Source: an uncultured Mollicutes bacterium (GTDB taxonomy: Bacteria; Bacillota_I; Bacilli_A; ML615J-28; CAG-313). Taken from it: a DNA stretch of 64,000 bases. Numbering within the stretch: position 1 is the stretch's first letter; each line of letters starts with the position of its first letter. Under the pieces are notes generated by a model that had not been told where the DNA came from, ran no database searches, and saw only the letters and a list, made by a program, of their open reading frames with translations. Made by a program: the position numbers and the translations under genes. The DNA lies in NCBI GenBank assembly GCA_900548675.1, contig URLJ01000002.1, positions 62,001 through 126,000 on the forward strand. The letters run 5' to 3'. Shown one piece after another: positions 9,287 to 16,004 of this stretch.

Positions 9287-10087
9287 TTATATATCTATCT
9301 TCATTCCGCATTTTACTTGAATTATTTTTTCACCTAATTCTTTTTTCAATATTTTATAAGCTTTCTCTTTAGTGCAGTGTCCTGTATATATATAATCAAC
9401 ATCTAATTCTTTTATTCTATCAGCTAGTGCCATATCATACTTTTTACTCTTTCCTGCTAAGTGGAGTCCTCCTACCATCATATATATTTTTTTATTAGGA
9501 AATGCTTTTTTTACTTCTTTTAATATTTCATCTATCCCAATGTGAGAACAACTATTAAGAACAACCAATCCTTTCATAGTATCGATGATTAAATTCTGTT
9601 CATGAGAAAAATCATCATAAACATATTTGTTATTAACTTTTTTTAAAAGAAGTTTATTTTTATAATCTCTTTTTAAATGTTCCATTATATATATGTTATC
9701 AGTTAATTCATACAAACCATTCACATATACTATTCTATCTTTATAATTATCTAAAATGTTTTGGGGTATTCCTACATTGAATTTCAGAAAACCTATTTTA
9801 CAATAACATTGCGATGTGGAATTTTTACTGATATATAGTTTAGCTTTAGAATTTACTTTAAAAAAGGAATCATATCCTCCTGAGTGATCAATGTGACTAT
9901 GTGATAAAACCGCATAATCAACATCACTGATATCTATTCCTAACTTATTGGCATTTATTAAATACCTATTTGACGCGCCTGTGTCTAGGAGAATCTTTTT
10001 ATTACCTTTTTCAATATAAACACAAAATCCCCATTCTGATACTAAACCTCTATCCTTTTTATTATCAATTAATATTCTTATTCCCAT
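9287..10087 (-). CDS. Metallo-beta-lactamase-fold hydrolase, COG1237 family
   Basis: This is a 266-residue cytoplasmic protein with the dinuclear metal site HxHxDH (SHSHIDHSGG, His63, His65, Asp67, His68), a LLDTGAS loop before it, NSCSHIGI in the middle and YTGHCTKEKAY near the C-terminus. The pattern fits the COG1237 branch (annotated by similarity to dihydropterin-ribofuranosyl-aminobenzene phosphate synthase in archaea). The bacterial members have no agreed substrate, so no specific reaction is claimed. A TGAGGT ribosome-binding site is seven bases before the ATG. It lies directly after the rplS terminator with no clear promoter of its own, so it may depend on read-through. Confidence 0.8.
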   Translation of the reverse strand: MGIRILIDNKKDRGLVSEWGFCVYIEKGNKKILLDTGASNRYLINANKLGIDISDVDYAVLSHSHIDHSGGYDSFFKVNSKAKLYISKNSTSQCYCKIGFLKFNVGIPQNILDNYKDRIVYVNGLYELTDNIYIMEHLKRDYKNKLLLKKVNNKYVYDDFSHEQNLIIDTMKGLVVLNSCSHIGIDEILKEVKKAFPNKKIYMMVGGLHLAGKSKKYDMALADRIKELDVDYIYTGHCTKEKAYKILKKELGEKIIQVKCGMKIDI

Positions 10088-10111
10088 TTTTTTACCTCAT
10101 TTTTCTTAAAT

Positions 10112-10139
10112 AAAAAACCATTCTTAAAGAATGGTTTTT
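10112..10139 (-). terminator. Terminator after rplS
   Basis: A perfect 11-bp stem (10114-10124 AAAACCATTCT with 10128-10138 AGAATGGTTTT) with a 3-base loop lies 8 bases past the rplS stop codon. The AT-rich lower stem supplies the T tail on the minus strand. Confidence 0.8.
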
Positions 10140-10146
10140 ACTAAAA

Positions 10147-10494
10147 CTATCTACGTTCTTTAATACGAGCAGCTTTTGCAGAAAGTGTACGAATATAATG
10201 TAATTTCGCACGACGAACTTTACCATGACGTAAAACTTCGATTTTGGCAACCATTGGTGAATGAACTGGGAAAGTTCTTTCAACACCAACGCCGTAAGAC
10301 ATTTTACGAACTGTGTAAGTTTCGCTGATGCCGCCTCCACGACGAGCAATTACTAAACCTTCGAAAATTTGGATTCTTTCGCGGTCACCTTCCTTGATTC
10401 TAACGTGTACTTTAACGTTATCACCAGGTCTAAATGCAGGTACATCACTCTTGAGATAAGGGGCTGTAATAGCATTAATTAATTGTTGACTCAT
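10147..10494 (-). CDS. rplS: Large ribosomal subunit protein bL19
   Basis: This 115-residue protein is a full-length bL19 with the family patterns FRPGDNVKVHVRIKEGDRER, IQIFEGLVIARRG, GVGVERTFPVHSP and VRRAKLHYIR. It lies at the 30S-50S interface of the ribosome. In many Bacilli rplS ends the rpsP-khpA-rimM-trmD-rplS cluster; here cvfB, dapF, pepF and a lipoprotein gene separate it from trmD, and it has its own promoter, leader and terminator. Confidence 0.97.
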   Translation of the reverse strand: MSQQLINAITAPYLKSDVPAFRPGDNVKVHVRIKEGDRERIQIFEGLVIARRGGGISETYTVRKMSYGVGVERTFPVHSPMVAKIEVLRHGKVRRAKLHYIRTLSAKAARIKERR

Positions 10495-10557
10495 AATTTT
10501 AACACTCCTTGTTTTTATTTATTCATAACTATCATGATAATAGCAGCGGAATAGAAC
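10495..10557 (-). promoter_or_regulatory. Candidate L19 leader in the rplS 5' UTR
   Basis: The short transcribed leader between the predicted start site and the rplS ATG reads ATTCCGCTGCTATTATCATG, then ATGAATAAA and the AAGGAG ribosome-binding site. An ATTCCGCTGC box followed by a short complementary segment before the ribosome-binding site resembles the Firmicutes L19 leader, which represses rplS when L19 is in excess. The match is from memory of the family, not from a covariance model. Confidence 0.4.
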
Positions 10558-10563
10558 ATTATT

Positions 10564-10592
10564 ATTATACCACTTTTCATATATTATTTCAA
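10564..10592 (-). promoter_or_regulatory. Sigma-A promoter of rplS
   Basis: On the minus strand -35 TTGAAA (10587-10592) and -10 TATAAT (10564-10569) are 17 bp apart, giving a leader of about 60 bases. Confidence 0.75.
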
Positions 10593-10617
10593 CTAATATA
10601 TTTTATTATTTTTCTAT

Positions 10618-10646
10618 TTGCTAAAAATTTAAAAATGTAATATAAT
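10618..10646 (+). promoter_or_regulatory. Sigma-A promoter of cvfB
   Basis: -35 TTGCTA (10618-10623) and -10 TATAAT (10641-10646) have a 17-bp spacer. A short leader with AAAAGGAG leads to the ATG at 10671. Confidence 0.7.
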
Positions 10647-10670
10647 ATTACATATGAAAAGGAGACTATT

Positions 10671-11516
10671 ATGGCAATCGAAATTGGAAATATTAATCAA
10701 TTGACAGTTAAAAAGCAAACTGATATTAGTTATACATTAACTGATGGCGAACAAGATATATTCTTGCATTTTAACCAAACTAAAAAAGAACTATCAATTG
10801 GAGAAAAAGTAAACGCCTTTTTATATTTTGATCAAAAGAAACGCCTTTGTGCAACTTTAGAGACTCCAAGTGTAACTACTACTCATTATGGAAATGCCGA
10901 AGTAGTTGACATTCATGAAAATCTAGGAGTGTTTATTAATATAGGTATAGCCAAAGATATTCTACTTTCAAATGATTTTCTACCAAAAAACATCCACCTT
11001 TGGCCTAATAAAGGCGAGATTATCCCAGTTATTTTAAAAGTTAAAAGCAATCAACTTGTCGCTCATTTTGTAACTAAAGAAGATAAAATCACAAAAGATT
11101 TAACATATGAAAAAAATGATTCTGGTGATGGTGTTATCACGAAAATAACTCTTGAAGGTATTACTATTTTCGATTATCACGGCAACTTTATTTATGTTTA
11201 TAAATCATTATTGCGTGGGCCTCATCACTTAGGAGAAAAAATTTCGTTTGTTATTTCTAATAAAACTGAGCATAACGATTATAATGCCACCACAATTAAA
11301 AACAAAGAAATCACGATGATTGATGATAGTGAGGTCATCCTAAATTATTTAAGAATGAGGGGCGGTATTCTTATGCTAGGTAATAAGAGTAGCGCTGATG
11401 ATATTTATAAATTATTAAAACTCAGCAAAAGTGCCTTTAAAAGAGCCGTTGGTGCTCTTTATAAAAAACGTTTAATCACAATATACGATGATAAAATCGT
11501 CTTAATAGAAGAATAA
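10671..11516 (+). CDS. cvfB: CvfB-type S1-domain RNA-binding protein
   Basis: This 281-residue protein matches the CvfB/YitL family: several S1-like OB folds over residues 1-215 (DIFLHFNQT, GVFINIGIAKDILLSNDFLP) and a C-terminal winged helix (about 220-281, SADDIYKLLKLSKSAFKRAVG and GALYKKRLI). In Staphylococcus aureus CvfB binds RNA and affects expression of virulence genes; in this organism only the RNA-binding role is supported. It is a single-gene plus-strand unit with its own promoter, ending in a terminator shared with the convergent dapF. Confidence 0.88.
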   Translation: MAIEIGNINQLTVKKQTDISYTLTDGEQDIFLHFNQTKKELSIGEKVNAFLYFDQKKRLCATLETPSVTTTHYGNAEVVDIHENLGVFINIGIAKDILLSNDFLPKNIHLWPNKGEIIPVILKVKSNQLVAHFVTKEDKITKDLTYEKNDSGDGVITKITLEGITIFDYHGNFIYVYKSLLRGPHHLGEKISFVISNKTEHNDYNATTIKNKEITMIDDSEVILNYLRMRGGILMLGNKSSADDIYKLLKLSKSAFKRAVGALYKKRLITIYDDKIVLIEE

Positions 11517-11548
11517 AGTCTAGAAATTATTTCTAGACTTTATTTTTT
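11515..11548. terminator. Bidirectional terminator between cvfB and dapF
   Basis: A perfect 11-bp stem (11515-11525 AAAGTCTAGAA with 11531-11541) and a 5-base loop is followed by T residues on the plus strand. The stop codon of dapF lies at its base, so it serves the two convergent genes. Confidence 0.8.
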
Positions 11549-12349
11549 ATATTTAAAAACAAATTCACTAGGACCTTCTAAACATATATCATCATCGTTT
11601 ATTTTAATGGTAAGAGTTCCAAGTTCTAAAAGAACTTTTACTATACTTTTAGTATATCCTAACTTATAACATACATACGCACTAGCGCTAGCGCCAGTTC
11701 CACAAGCCTTGGTTAAGCCAACACCTCGTTCATATGTTCTAATAACTATTTCATTTTCATTTATAACTTTTACAAAATCTACATTAGTTCCACGTTTAAA
11801 TGTGGGGTCGTTTGATACTTTTTTACCAAGGCTTTCAATATCATCAAATGTATCTTTAAAGATAATAGAATGATGAGTTCCAACAAAACAGTTATATACT
11901 TTTTCTTTATCTAAGGCCAAGGGGAAGATTTCTTCTTCGTCAATATTCATAAGCTCATTAGATATTCCTATTTTGCCAAACTGGATGGATGAAATAAATG
12001 GGTTAAAACTTATGATATTAACAACTTCTTTTGCATTTTCTGTCAACACTATAAATGGGGTATTAAGCTTCATCATATATATATTTTCATCATAACAATA
12101 ATTCAGAAAACATCTTATACCATTGCCACACATCGGTGCTATCGTCCCATCACTATTATAAATTCTCATTTTTAAAGGATCTTTATATACGACAATAAAA
12201 CCATCAGCCCCTACGCCAGTATAGCGATTAGTAATATCTTTAACAAGACTTTCAATATCTTTTATATCTTTGATATTATCAAAAGTTGTAATAATAAAAT
12301 CATTACCACAACCGTGATACTTTGAAAAGGGAAAACTATAATTGGCCAT
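11540..12349 (-). CDS. dapF: Diaminopimelate epimerase
   Basis: This cytoplasmic enzyme converts LL- to meso-diaminopimelate for lysine synthesis and for the cross-linking residue of peptidoglycan. At 269 residues it has the normal family length. Both catalytic cysteines are present in their motifs: Cys74 in MCGNGIRC and Cys216 in ACGTGASA. The N-terminal YHGCGNDF and NSDGTIAPMCGNG segments are also typical. It overlaps the end of pepF by 14 bases and is co-transcribed with it. With murC this indicates a DAP-type cell wall. No other dap or lys genes are in the window. Confidence 0.95.
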   Translation of the reverse strand: MANYSFPFSKYHGCGNDFIITTFDNIKDIKDIESLVKDITNRYTGVGADGFIVVYKDPLKMRIYNSDGTIAPMCGNGIRCFLNYCYDENIYMMKLNTPFIVLTENAKEVVNIISFNPFISSIQFGKIGISNELMNIDEEEIFPLALDKEKVYNCFVGTHHSIIFKDTFDDIESLGKKVSNDPTFKRGTNVDFVKVINENEIVIRTYERGVGLTKACGTGASASAYVCYKLGYTKSIVKVLLELGTLTIKINDDDICLEGPSEFVFKYKK

Positions 12350-14114
12350 TTTTTCTTTCTTTTAATAACACTTCTAATTCGTCAACTAATTCTTCCATTC
12401 TTTCTACTACAGCCAAGAAAGCATCGGTTTTAGTAAAGTCTACGCCTGCTTCTTTTGCTTGATCAACAGGATATTTAGAACCACCTGATTTTAATAAATT
12501 AACATAATTTTCAAAAGCATTTGGAACATTTTCTTTTACATTTTTGTATAGTTTGAAACTTGCAGCAAAGCTTGTTGCGTATTGGTATACATAAAATGGT
12601 GTATAAAATAAATGAGGAATATAAGCCCATACAAATTGTTTATATTTTTCTTTAACTATATTCATTCCATAGTATTTCTTATAAAGTTTTATCATAATGT
12701 TTGACAATACTTCGTGATTAATTGGTTGATTTTCTTCAGCAAGTTTACTTACTTGAAGTTCATAATCAGCAAATAATGTTTGACGATAGAATGTTGATAC
12801 AATTTCATCTATTGCCTTTTGAAGAAGCATAATTTTTTCATCTATTGTAGCATCACTTGATTTCATAAAATAATCTAACAATAAATGTTCATTGAATGTT
12901 GAAGCAATCTCGGCGACAAAAATCGTATAATCTTGAAGCATTGTTGGTTGAGTTTCAGCCGCATACATTGAGTGGATTGAGTGACCTGCTTCGTGAGCTA
13001 CTGTAAATACATCATCTAAAGTATTATTATAGTTTAATAGAATAAATGGATGAAGGTTTGGCATGCTTGAAGAATATGCCCCACTTCTTTTTCCAGATTG
13101 TTCATATACATCTACGAAACCATCAGCAAGTACTTCATGAGCTTTATTTTGAAAATCTACTGGTGTTGACTTGATAGCTTCAAAGAAAATAGCTTTTGCA
13201 TCATCATAAGAATATTTCTTATTCGATGTTGCAAGTTCTAAGAAACGGTCATATGAACAATAATTACTAATACCTAGATATTCCTTACGAAGTTTTATAT
13301 ACTTTTTGAGCGCACTATTTTTGGTGCTTGCTACTTTAACAAGATTAGTATAAACTTCCGTTGGAATATTATTTTTAAACAAATAACTATCTAAAATGCT
13401 CGGATAATTTCTTGATTCACTAGTCGCTTTAGCACCTTTCATTACTTCTTCATAAATGCCAGCATAAGTGTTCTTATGATCATCATAATATTTATAAAGC
13501 GCCTCAAAAATCTTTTTGCGGTCTTTAGCATTAGAAGCTTCTGTAATAAGTGAACGCCAATTTCCTTGCGTTACCATTACTTTTTTACCTTGAAGTTTAA
13601 TCTCTTTCGGTGTACCATCAGCCACACTAAGCATACTATACAAATCGCCTCCTGCACCAACCAAAGGATTAAAGTTAGCAAGAAGTTTTTCTTTTGCAGC
13701 ATCCAAAACGTGTTCATTAGATCTAAATAGTTTTTCCAATTGGAATTTAAATTGTGATAATTCTGAATTTTTATTAACCATTTCCATCACTTTGTCATAT
13801 CCAATCGCAAGAATTTCAGGTTCTTCAAACGAAGTAACTGATGCAAATTGATCAAGAAGCATTCCGCACTTCTGAATGTCGGCTGATGCCGCAACATCTT
13901 TTTTATTTAAATCACTTTTTAAACTAGCATATTGATATACACGACACAATTTTTCTTCAAACTCTTCTGTAAGCAAGAAAAAAGATTTAAAATTTTCTTC
14001 ATTTTCAAGTTTTCCTTGATATTCTGCAAAACGTTTTAAATATGGTAATAATTCTTCAAACGCTTTATTATAAGCTTCTTGGCTTTCAAATAAATAAGTT
14101 AAATTCCATTTCAT
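12336..14114 (-). CDS. pepF: Oligoendopeptidase F (M3 family)
   Basis: This is a 592-residue cytosolic zinc metallopeptidase of the PepF branch of family M3, which degrades short peptides. The zinc site HEAGHSIHS (HExxH) lies at about residue 375, and the third ligand is expected in FVAEIASTFNEHLL about 25 residues later. Length and the C-terminal YVYQYATSFAASFKLY segment match PepF. It starts with ATG at 14114 after GAGGTG and has its own promoter (14144-14172). dapF follows with a 14-base overlap, so the two are one operon. Confidence 0.94.
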   Translation of the reverse strand: MKWNLTYLFESQEAYNKAFEELLPYLKRFAEYQGKLENEENFKSFFLLTEEFEEKLCRVYQYASLKSDLNKKDVAASADIQKCGMLLDQFASVTSFEEPEILAIGYDKVMEMVNKNSELSQFKFQLEKLFRSNEHVLDAAKEKLLANFNPLVGAGGDLYSMLSVADGTPKEIKLQGKKVMVTQGNWRSLITEASNAKDRKKIFEALYKYYDDHKNTYAGIYEEVMKGAKATSESRNYPSILDSYLFKNNIPTEVYTNLVKVASTKNSALKKYIKLRKEYLGISNYCSYDRFLELATSNKKYSYDDAKAIFFEAIKSTPVDFQNKAHEVLADGFVDVYEQSGKRSGAYSSSMPNLHPFILLNYNNTLDDVFTVAHEAGHSIHSMYAAETQPTMLQDYTIFVAEIASTFNEHLLLDYFMKSSDATIDEKIMLLQKAIDEIVSTFYRQTLFADYELQVSKLAEENQPINHEVLSNIMIKLYKKYYGMNIVKEKYKQFVWAYIPHLFYTPFYVYQYATSFAASFKLYKNVKENVPNAFENYVNLLKSGGSKYPVDQAKEAGVDFTKTDAFLAVVERMEELVDELEVLLKERKNGQL

Positions 14115-14143
14115 ATTTTCACCTCATATATGATATTTTTTCC

Positions 14144-14172
14144 ATTATAACATTAAATATTAGTTTTTTCAA
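14144..14172 (-). promoter_or_regulatory. Sigma-A promoter of pepF-dapF
   Basis: On the minus strand -35 TTGAAA (14167-14172) and extended -10 TGTTATAAT (TATAAT 14144-14149) have a 17-bp spacer. They lie between the upstream operon's terminator and the pepF start. Confidence 0.7.
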
Positions 14173-14199
14173 GGTATTAGATATAAAAACGTGAGACAA

Positions 14200-14256
14200 A
14201 AAAAAGCTATTCAACTATAGGATAAATTAAAATAACCTATAGAAAAATAGCTTTTT
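14200..14256 (-). terminator. Terminator after the rimM-trmD-lipoprotein operon
   Basis: A long imperfect stem (about 14201-14221 with 14235-14255; blocks AAAAAGCTAT/ATAGCTTTTT and CTATAGG/CCTATAG) begins three bases past the lipoprotein stop and ends in T residues on the minus strand. Confidence 0.75.
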
Positions 14257-14258
14257 AT

Positions 14259-14756
14259 TTAACAATCACATCCTTCAAGACCCTTTCCTTCAACAAATCT
14301 TGAAGTATATTCCTTAGAGGCTCTCAACACTTCATATCCTAAAGTGTAGCCGTATATTTCTTTGTATCCTGCTTCTTTTAAAATACTCATAACATCTTTA
14401 ACCGAGCCTTCGCCATTGTCGAATAAAAATACAGTATAATTTGTATTGTATCTAGTTGTAAACCAATAGAGAAATTCTTCTTTAGAGCCCTTTAAATAAT
14501 TATAATTCACTGCTCCATTAAAATGATATGTTGCATAATCTTTACCACTTTCTTCTGTAGAGCCTGTTTCTCTTAAATCTAAGTAAACTGTTTGTTTTCT
14601 TTTTTCAGGACTAATATCGTATTTTTCAAGCTTTTCACAAAAGGCTTTATCGTTATCGTATAATTTTGTTTTATCACATGACGCAAGGGCAAAAGCAGTA
14701 AACAAGAGTACACTCAACATCATTATTTTTTTAATTACTTTCATTTTTGTTTTCAC
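14259..14756 (-). CDS. Rhodanese-fold lipoprotein lacking the catalytic cysteine
   Basis: This 165-residue protein has a lipoprotein signal with lipobox ALASC (Cys27), so it should be anchored on the outer membrane face. The mature part has a rhodanese-like pattern: VYLDLRE, HFNGAVNYNY, then TVFLFDNGEGS followed by KDVMSILKEAGYKEIYGYTLGY. In active rhodaneses the CxxGxRS loop holds the catalytic Cys; here Phe112 occupies that place, so sulfurtransferase activity is unlikely. The C-terminus ends with a Cys-Asp-Cys. It overlaps the trmD 3' end by 26 bases and is the last gene before a strong terminator. Function unknown; a ligand-binding or structural role is possible. Confidence 0.75.
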   Translation of the reverse strand: MKTKMKVIKKIMMLSVLLFTAFALASCDKTKLYDNDKAFCEKLEKYDISPEKRKQTVYLDLRETGSTEESGKDYATYHFNGAVNYNYLKGSKEEFLYWFTTRYNTNYTVFLFDNGEGSVKDVMSILKEAGYKEIYGYTLGYEVLRASKEYTSRFVEGKGLEGCDC

Positions 14757-15486
14757 CCCTTTTTATTTCTTCTATTACTTCTTGTAACAATTTTTGATCA
14801 GCAGGAGTTAGATTAGCTTCCTTTAGTAAATCTGGTCTTTTTAAATATGTTTTTTTAAGTGATTCTTTCAAACGCCATTTACTTATATTTAAATGATGTC
14901 CTGATAATAACACTTCAGGAACTTCGTACCCATCATATGTTTTTGGTCTTGTGTATTGAGGGTATTCAAGTAACCCATTATTAAATGTTTCACATTCAGT
15001 AGAATCAGTACTAATGACACCTTCAACTAACCTGCTAACCGCATCAATTATTATCATTGCGGGAGTTTCACCACCAGTTAAAACATAATCGCCTATAGAT
15101 ATTTCTTCATCGATATAATTTTCAATTCTTGCATCGATACCTTCATAGTGCCCACATATTATTACAATATGACTTTCTTTAGATAATTCTTCAGCCTTTC
15201 TTTGCGTAAATGTTGTTCCACTAGGGGAAGTAAGTAAAACCTTCGCGGAAGATAAGTTTTCAATTGTTTGAAGAGCGAGGTGAATTGGTTCAACACTAAT
15301 TAACATCCCTGCTCCACCACCATAAGCATAATCATCTACAGTATGATGTTTATTCGTTGAATATAAACGAAAATCAATTAGGTTTACTTTGATTAAACCA
15401 TTCTTAATAGCCCTTTTTAAAATTGAAGAATTGAGCATTCCCGAAAACATTTCTGGAAATAACGTTAAAATATCAAATGTTATCAT
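14731..15486 (-). CDS. trmD: tRNA (guanine-N1-)-methyltransferase TrmD
   Basis: TrmD methylates N1 of G37 next to the anticodon using S-adenosylmethionine, which prevents +1 frameshifting; it is usually essential. The 251-residue protein starts MITFDILTLFPEMF and has DDYAYGGGAGML, CGHYEGIDARI and the trefoil-knot SAM site GDYVLTGGETPAM, plus the C-terminal helical RPDLL region. It shares an ATGA stop/start overlap of four bases with rimM, which shows TGA is a stop codon in this organism. Confidence 0.97.
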   Translation of the reverse strand: MITFDILTLFPEMFSGMLNSSILKRAIKNGLIKVNLIDFRLYSTNKHHTVDDYAYGGGAGMLISVEPIHLALQTIENLSSAKVLLTSPSGTTFTQRKAEELSKESHIVIICGHYEGIDARIENYIDEEISIGDYVLTGGETPAMIIIDAVSRLVEGVISTDSTECETFNNGLLEYPQYTRPKTYDGYEVPEVLLSGHHLNISKWRLKESLKKTYLKRPDLLKEANLTPADQKLLQEVIEEIKRGENKNESN

Positions 15487-16004
15487 TTATTATACCACTC
15501 TATTTCTTTGACTATAATAATTCTATCATTAACTTCTGTAACCAAATCATCAACAAAAGGTATTAATGTTCGCTTTTGTTTTTCATCTATTACTTCTAAT
15601 ACATCACTAGAAGTTAACTCTATTATGTCATTTACTTTTCCTAAGTATTCGTTTTTTTCATTATATACTTCTAACCCTATTAAATCATCACAATAGTATT
15701 CATTTTCTTCTAAATCATTTAAAAGGAGTCTATCTACATAAAGTTCTCTTCCCAAAAAGTCTCCTATTAGATTTATATCATATATATCATTAAGGGTGAT
15801 TAATGCATTTCCTTTATGGAACCGTGCTGAGGTTATAGTTACTTCTTCATATTTTCCCTGCTTTTTCAAATAAAGGATATTACCTTTACAAAACCTTTTT
15901 TCTTTTGATGAAGTAATAACTGCTACTTTCATTTCTCCCTTAATACCAAAGGGAGCCATAATTTTTCCTACTAATAAGTATTCATGTTCATTACTACTTT
16001 TCAT
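15483..16004 (-). CDS. rimM: Ribosome maturation factor RimM
   Basis: RimM binds S19 and helps assemble the 30S head. The 173-residue protein has the N-terminal RimM barrel (LVGKIMAPFGIKGEMKV) and a C-terminal PRC-barrel (YYCDDLIGLEVY ... LIPFVDDLVTEVN). Its ATG lies inside the last 11 bases of the P-type ATPase gene, with only a weak ribosome-binding sequence, so translation is probably coupled to the ATPase. trmD follows with a 4-base overlap. No sigma-A-like promoter is visible in the last 80 bases of the ATPase gene. Confidence 0.93.
   Translation of the reverse strand: MKSSNEHEYLLVGKIMAPFGIKGEMKVAVITSSKEKRFCKGNILYLKKQGKYEEVTITSARFHKGNALITLNDIYDINLIGDFLGRELYVDRLLLNDLEENEYYCDDLIGLEVYNEKNEYLGKVNDIIELTSSDVLEVIDEKQKRTLIPFVDDLVTEVNDRIIIVKEIEWYNK

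Noticed and set aside
9287..10087. Calling the MBL-fold protein a lactonase or methanopterin enzyme
   Set aside because: Only the COG1237 motifs are visible; substrate-specific features cannot be read, and methanopterin synthesis is not expected here.
10092..10349. An 85-residue reading frame overlapping rplS on the same strand
   Set aside because: It lies in another frame of the highly conserved rplS gene and has no ribosome-binding site or family resemblance.
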